Origin: Calocera cornea HHB12733
Lineage: Eukaryota; Basidiomycota; Dacrymycetes; Dacrymycetales; Dacrymycetaceae
Direction: 5' to 3'
Length of the DNA stretch: 54,017 bases
Assembly (NCBI GenBank): GCA_001632435.1
Contig: KV423915.1
Span: 130,508-184,524, forward strand
A model generated the notes under the pieces. The model was not told the DNA's origin and did no database searches. It saw only the letters and a program-made list of their open reading frames with translations. Within the stretch, counting starts at the first letter, position 1, and every line of letters starts with the position of its first letter. A program made the position numbers and the translations under genes. This document shows positions 48,701 to 54,017 of the stretch, one piece after another.

Positions 48701-50096
48701 TGCGAAGTTGAGGTGCTACGGTGTGCGGAGGCCGTTGGGACGAAAGGTTCATTGACCGCGGCTCGTGGCTGGCCGATTGGTAACGGGAGCCCACTTGGAA
48801 AGGCGGGCTGTTCATGAAGCTGAACCGGCTGTGAGAGAGTGGAGCTGTCTTGCTGTCCCACTGCATGTGCTACGTGGTCCGCCGAAAGAAACCGAAGAGA
48901 GTAAGATATGTGTTGCAGTCGCGCAATCAGCGTTCTCACCTGTTGTATTTGGCAAAGCCTTCGGTCTGGGCGGGAGCCGTCGCGGTCTTGGTCGGGGTTT
49001 CTTCACTGGGTCATTCGATGGCTCTGTGATCAGGTTCAAAGGAGTCACAGTGTCGGCATCCGGCGGATGAGAAGCTGAGCTATCGGGTGGAGGTCCACCT
49101 GAGATCAAACTGATATTAGCCGGCCTGGCACAACGAGGGCACAAGTAACTCTGCTCACTAGTTGATGCGAGATTCTGCAGTTGTGGATCACTAGGCACTG
49201 TGTCCGCGGTCTCTGCGGGGTCCTGGTCGAGTCTCTTTACTGAATCTTGAGGTCAGGGCTGTATGTTGTATACAGAAGGCTAGTGAGCTCACCAGGAACT
49301 GCGCCTGCCGCATTCTCTTCGTCTTCACGCGCTACGGAGTCGGCAGAGTTCGCGTTCCTGGGACTCGTGTGGTTTTCTCGTGAGCCCTCGACCTGGTCGC
49401 TGAGGATCTGTGGGCCCAGGTTGCCCGCAGACCGCCGAGTGGGAGTGGGTGACGACGCGGTGTCGGCCAAGGTAGGTGCCGCGGTAGCGACGTTGTCGGC
49501 AACGTCCTTGATTACGTCGCTGTGCTCGTGTCGATCTTGTGTATCAGATTGGTTGACTGCCAGTGGTGCGACCTCACTCTGAGGATGACAAGCTGCAAGG
49601 AGAGCGTCGGGAGGATGCCGGGATGAGCGGCTGTAGAAATCCTCCAAGATGAGATTGACGGCGTCGAATTCGTGCTCAGTGATACTGGTGCTCGAGAGCT
49701 GGGATCGTGCGCGGTCTTCCCAATCTCGACGGCTCCACACCTCACTGTCGAAGCTCTCCATAGTCGCGTGCGAAGATGATACTACTCCGAGTGGGAAATT
49801 AATGTGCACACCAAGCCATGGGAGGAAGGGTCACCTTCGTCCTTGTGTGCCGGCGTACCAGCGGAGGGGTTCCCCTTTTTTTCCACCGAGGATGCTCGGA
49901 GTAGATCCGGCTGGATGGTATAGTAGACATGGCCCGCGCGAAGTTGCTTGTCGAGCTCTTGGAGTCCACACGTCAATGGGATGGGGGCGCACTCGTTCCT
50001 GATGCGCACGATCCGCCGATCGTGCGCGTTCGCGACGAATGCATTGTCGCTAAAACTTGATGTGGGGTATCCCCAGAGTGTCGAGCTCGAAAGCAT
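45790..50096 (-). CDS. PIF1-family DNA helicase, 15 exons, ~1184 residues
   Basis: Complement of 50096-49835, 49781-49293, 49239-48940, 48860-48180, 48132-47947, 47892-47737, 47681-47505, 47455-47201, 47145-47057, 47005-46855, 46807-46690, 46637-46175, 46119-46023, 45972-45899 and 45846-45790. PIF1 enzymes are 5'-to-3' superfamily 1B helicases that unwind forks, R-loops and G-quadruplexes. The first ~650 residues are mostly Ser/Pro/Arg-rich and disordered, with one CPRC pair. The helicase core is intact: LSAEQQRALDIV, Walker A GPAGSGKSYLLKQ, TASTGVAAVPLGG, Walker B VLFIDEISMIPG, VIVTGDFFQLPPV, MVNGTIGHVIAF, WALTPHKSQGQEW and GQGYSAMSRAT. C-terminus LDFDKTLEVLA. The intron after exon 1 has tandem acceptors (GGAGTAG). 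No Rep/HUH domain is fused, so it is not a standard Helitron protein. Confidence 0.9.
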
Positions 50097-50314
50097 ACGA
50101 CTGCTGTAGGCTATTCAGAGAGGAACCTCGGAAGATGGCCACAGTATTATCAACAAAGCATCGACAGGTAGCGCGTCGCTGGGATGAAGTGAAGGAACGG
50201 AGTGGCGCTGGCTTCCCCAGGGTCTTCACTCACGCGACGGGTCGTCACTCAGGCTGCCGCGCGTGTCACTGGTACTTTGCGAAACATTATCTACTACCTT
50301 AGAATCTCGCTACT
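50097..50314. promoter_or_regulatory. 218-bp bidirectional promoter interval
   Basis: Only 218 bp separate the start codons of the PIF1-like gene (50096, -) and the 964-residue gene (50315, +). No TATA box stands out. Such a short shared interval suggests joint regulation. A 56-codon plus-strand frame inside it (50134-50301) looks incidental. Confidence 0.5.
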
Positions 50315-53300
50315 ATGGGTGATACGACGTCGGATGACGAGCCTCGTGTCGAAGACTTTCCTGAGACCCTTGAAGATGTTCGGAAACTGATTCAAATCCA
50401 TATGCGAACAATTTCGAGAGAGGTGCTAGAAATATTCAATGGTGCACCCTTGCCGAACAGTACGGATATTGAGGAGATTGTGGGTGCCCAGGAGCGCGGG
50501 AAATGGACCATGATACTGGTACGTCATTGACCGATTGCTATGTTGTGGAAGCTAACGTTTTAGCCAGAATGCTTTCATTACATTTTACCACTACCTTGGC
50601 ATCTCCGAACATCTGCCCTTCGACATCCGACAGAAGATACGAGCTGTGCTGAAGTCCGCTTCCAAAGCTATTCGGGATGAGCACGTACCTCCCCATTTGG
50701 CTCTCGGTCTTGATATTCACTGGCTGCCTCCCTCCCAGTTCGAACGATTTATTCCGGGCGTCTCGTGGGAATACAGGCACAGTGCTTTGGGAATCGAGGA
50801 CGACGGTTATCTGCAGACGCTTGGTTATAAGTTGCACGATGGACATGTACGGCGCTTCGAAGTGAAAGCCAAGTCAAGATTGCGGATTCTGCATGCCGAG
50901 CTGTTCACCTCCCTTCTTGACGCCGGGCCCCGAATCCCAGGACTGCATGCGGCAAACGCCCCGATGGGACTAGAAGTATTGCGCTTCAGTCGGGACTTAT
51001 GGGTGAGCACATCCAACCACATGAAGTTGATGTTGCCTGATTTGTCTCCAGGGTCTGATCAACCGTTCCGTACAACTATTGCAGATTGATTCGTATGCCG
51101 CCCAGCTCGAGTTGCGACTACTAGAGTTTGTCCTGTACTCACGAGACGCTCTATGGGCATTCGAGTCTGAATACGCGGACACACTGCTCGCCTCCGCCTG
51201 GCTGCCTTCTCATATCTATGAATATGCCATTGGTCGAAAACCCAGATACAAACTTATTTCATCCGATGAAATAATTCCGACATCCTCATCTCCAGGGCGA
51301 ACGTGGTGGAAGGAGGCGGGCAGAGAGGACAATGGCCCTCTTCTTCGTCAACTAGAACGCAATCACCATCGCGCTCTGCTAGACACCCTGCTGCCGGAAG
51401 GAACATGGCTCTCCGACCCCGATCCTCATGCCGCCCATTGGTACCTGTTGTCCACGTCCCAGACCTGGGTTCGTAGCTCCCTCCGCACCTACGGGCCGCA
51501 TGCTAATGTAAAGGCCAGATCTACTATTTCTTACAATGCTTCCTATTCGGCGTTCAGCCTTCAGATCCGTTAATTACGGCATTTGAGCGATATCTAGCCG
51601 GGATCGGTGAGCTTTACGAGGATAGAGAACCCATCCCGTGTTTCCCGGTCGACATTCTCCCGATCCGGGCATTGTCGCGGGCCTTTGTGCCGTTCTGTAC
51701 CAAGGGCAGGGCTTTGGTCAATAACAGAGCTTCCGAGTTGGTCGAAGAATACTGGATGAATGCCTTGCAAACTACGAGCAAATCACTCGAGGATCCTCCA
51801 TCGCGCTATGTGAAGTTTACTGTCTTGGAAAAGATTTGTGAGCAGCTGGTAAGCAGTTGATATTGCGAAATTCGCTAGAAACTAAACTACCTGGGACAGG
51901 GAATGCTGATTGCCTCTTTCGGGTTTGATGCTCTGGAGCGAGCACCTGTTGATTTGCAGCACCTGGCAATGGGGCTGCTGAATACGGCTTACCTCTTTGC
52001 AGAGGAGAACCCAGCATTCAGGTCTTATCTTCCCGATTTGCGACGTGTTCCTCCATTTTGGGCCAGAAACATGGCTGTGCGATGTGGTCTGATCTCAATC
52101 GACGAAGTTATTCGGGATGTAGAACACGAAATGGAGTACTGCCAAACTTCCGTGCTCAAGCGTCCGGAGGACGCGCCTGTGGTGGACGTTCCGGTGGACG
52201 ACGACACGAACATGGATCTCGACCAAGTTTCCGATACTACAGCCGGAGCTCAAACTACCAGCGCGGATGTACCAATGATGGACGTGGACGTCACAACGAG
52301 CGCTGCCGCTTCGGAGGTGGCACCGCAACCCGATGGATCGTATCTGGATATTGAGATGGAATCCGCTGAAGAGATGGTGTCTGGATCTCCATTGCAGGAT
52401 GAGAACTGGATGCCTCCGGAGGCCACGACAGGGTGGGAACCCGTACCAGTGTTGTTGTCATCCAGCAAGACGGCCCAGAAGACGATACAGCACGGTGATG
52501 AGAACGCCGCCCGACCTGACGCGAGCCACCAGCCGAACGCCGCTATGGGTATGTTGAGGAAGAAAGGGGGCCGCTCGTCACGCGCCAGAGCGGCAAACAC
52601 GTCCCACGGACCGTCGGGACTGGCCGTGATTGCTAAGCGCGTTAAGCCGACGACCCCGTTGCCGTCAGTTACAACAGATCCATGCCGACAACTACCAGAA
52701 TTCAAGGCGTACTACGAGTCCGGGCCCTGGAATGTGCCTAACCCATACATTGCCCTGACCGCGGTAAAGTCCGCCAAGGTACCGACATACACAATCACCA
52801 TGGGCCCTAAAGGATGGCGCTTATTCGCGCCCTACATCATCACGCCGCTGAACATGAAGCGGCTTGCAGAGATAGTTCGGAAGTATGGCATAGTCCTCAT
52901 ACCATTGAGCAACGGCCTTCACTTAGAAGTACGTCGCCCATCACCCTCTCTTGCGAATGGAGACTAACAGTAGTCTAGCTTGCGCACGGCATCTATCGAT
53001 GCCAAACGTGCCAACAAATGTGGAAAACGACCCTCGCACAATCCGCATGGTGGGAGTTCTGCTGGCGACTGCCTTGTGGAAACTGTGGGCCCTGTTCACT
53101 AAGGAACAAGTATTGTCGGCACCGCAACTGTAATTGTCGCGATAGTAAGCTTGCTTGAGACGGACCAAGACGACAGCCTGACCATACCTTGCAGTTCCAC
53201 CGTCGGATTTCGACACGCCCTACAAGCCAGTCAAGTCCGCGAAACCTCTGGATACGGATACTGTATATGATCTCTTGTCTGGGCCGCTAGGCATAACGGA

Positions 53301-53508
53301 GCGGATACCAGAGAGCAAGAACTCCATGATCAAGGGCAAGCGCACGAAGACGACTGATGAACAGGATGTCAGGGGCACGGGCAAAGGGAAAGAGAAAGAG
53401 ACTTCATATCAGGAAGACGAGGACCAGGAGGAGGAGGAGGAGGAGGAGGAGGAGGAGGACGACGACGACGACGAGCAGCAGGAGGACGACGACGACGAGT
53501 ACAACTGA
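50315..53508 (+). CDS. Cys-module protein, 964 residues (paralogue of the left-edge gene)
   Basis: Exons 50315-50518, 50568-51002, 51052-51468, 51519-51848, 51900-52928, 52979-53144, 53195-53508; introns 49-51 nt. The first ~520 residues are a folded, mostly helical domain I do not recognise (LEDVRKLIQIHMRTISREVL, GLDIHWLPPSQFERFIPG, WLPSHIYEYAIGRKPRYK, IYYFLQCFLFGVQPSDP, LVEEYWMNALQTTSKSLE). An acidic/Ser linker follows (~545-690). Then comes the shared module: FKAYYESGPWNVPNPYIAL, GPKGWRLFAPYIITPLNM, the Cys cluster YRCQTCQQMW / WEFCWRLPCGNCGPC / YCRHRNCNC, and DTDTVYDLLSGP. It ends in an almost pure Glu/Asp tail. The pattern suggests zinc binding and, with the divergent helicase neighbour, a nucleic-acid role; both are inference. 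Confidence 0.78.
53425..53499 (+). repeat. GAG/GAC trinucleotide tract in coding sequence
   Basis: Runs of GAG then GAC encode a Glu/Asp tail at the C-terminus of the preceding gene. Frame-preserving length variation is expected. Confidence 0.85.
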
Positions 53509-53670
53509 AAATATAATGTAATTGTTGGATTATAACGAGATGCTCTGATCTGTCAGAATACCTGTATGTATCATGAATGATATATTGCAAGCCCCAAACC
53601 CGGAAAAACTGGAAGTCCAGATATCTGAGGCTATAGGTGAGTCTTAGAAGCCATCAATGGGGAGATTGCC

Positions 53671-53934
53671 TCAGAGCGGAACGCCGGAAGGGCGCGCGCC
53701 AGGAACCAGTGGAGTGTAGCTGTAAGGATCTTGTATGGCCATTGAATGGGAATATAGGCTGAAGTAAGTCTTCCAATTCAGGTCCAATCCCTGAGGATCA
53801 TGTGTGGCGAGCCGGTTCATTGCACCGAGATCATCGTAGGTGCGCGGAGGAAGGGGCGACGAGGCCGACAAGGATCTGGTCGTCAGACCCGCTCCATGAG
53901 TGGATGACCAACGAGACCTTGGAACGCCGAAACC
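53671..53934 (-). CDS. C-terminal exon of a hypothetical protein, 5' part outside or unresolved
   Basis: Last exon on the minus strand, from an acceptor (TTTCAG) at 53935 to the stop at 53671-53673. The 87 residues begin GFGVPRSRWSSTHGAG and contain SPLPPRTYDDLGAMNRLA, DPQGLDLNWKTYFSLYSHSM, YSYTPLVPGARPSGVPL. The upstream 80 bases look like intron, so the rest lies beyond the window edge. Not recognised; Pro/Tyr-rich end. Confidence 0.4.
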   Translation of the reverse strand, partial: GFGVPRSRWSSTHGAGLTTRSLSASSPLPPRTYDDLGAMNRLATHDPQGLDLNWKTYFSLYSHSMAIQDPYSYTPLVPGARPSGVPL

Positions 53935-54017
53935 CTGAAAGTCTTGGGGCAGCAGCAGACATCAAGCATAGACAGAGTGCGAATGGTCGATCGAGCGCCC
54001 GACGGCGATGTACGCTG

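Noticed and set aside
45790..50096. Helitron transposon
   Set aside because: The helicase core is PIF1-type but there is no HUH/Rep domain and I saw no Helitron-like ends (5' TC, 3' hairpin-CTRR) near the gene.

Overview
The window looks like nuclear DNA of a basidiomycete fungus, most likely an Agaricomycete. The genes are intron-dense and compact. Nearly every intron I could place is 41 to 66 nt with GT..AG ends. Splicing them out gives proteins with clear fungal homology: methionine aminopeptidase 2, ribosomal protein uS9/RPS16, an RPA3-like subunit, a RAD9-like checkpoint clamp subunit, a basidiomycete-type alpha-kinase, an integrase-core (D,D-E) protein and a PIF1-family helicase. I found no rRNA, tRNA or CRISPR array. 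Two runs of N (13720-14544 and 29250-29659) are assembly gaps and both lie inside tandem repeats. All gene models were spliced by eye from GT/AG sites, frame and phase. Names rest on motifs I recognise, not on searches.

Left part (1-12.7 kb): a 5'-truncated gene with a cysteine-rich C-terminal module; two long genes of unknown function (1934-4166 +, 4250-5812 -); a small gene carrying an in-frame tandem exon+intron duplication (6654-7312 +); an RPA3-like gene (7381-7991 -); two short genes of low certainty; and a 630-residue unknown (10683-12725 +). Next comes a roughly 2 kb minisatellite with higher-order structure around the first gap.

Middle part (15-36.3 kb): a ten-exon, 1.2 kresidue protein of a family expanded in Agaricomycetes (15102-19234 -), a partly resolved gene near 20.0-20.7 kb, an unknown gene, MetAP2 (22397-24007 +), a single-pass membrane protein, a helical protein whose 5' leader holds a 130-bp tandem repeat, a second assembly-gap repeat, a C-terminally membrane-anchored protein, an acidic repeat protein, the RAD9-like gene with two ACGCGT boxes upstream, and RPS16. 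These read as ordinary housekeeping and lineage-specific genes.

Right part (36.3-54 kb): about 2.4 kb without a convincing gene, then alpha-kinase (-), integrase-core protein (+), an unknown (-), PIF1-like helicase (-, 15 exons) and a 964-residue protein (+) divergently transcribed from the helicase across only 218 bp. The C-terminus of that last protein is a clear paralogue of the truncated gene at the left edge. Order of residues, cysteines, and both intron positions and phases match. The combination of integrase, helicase and an undescribed cysteine-module family is the most interesting part of the window.
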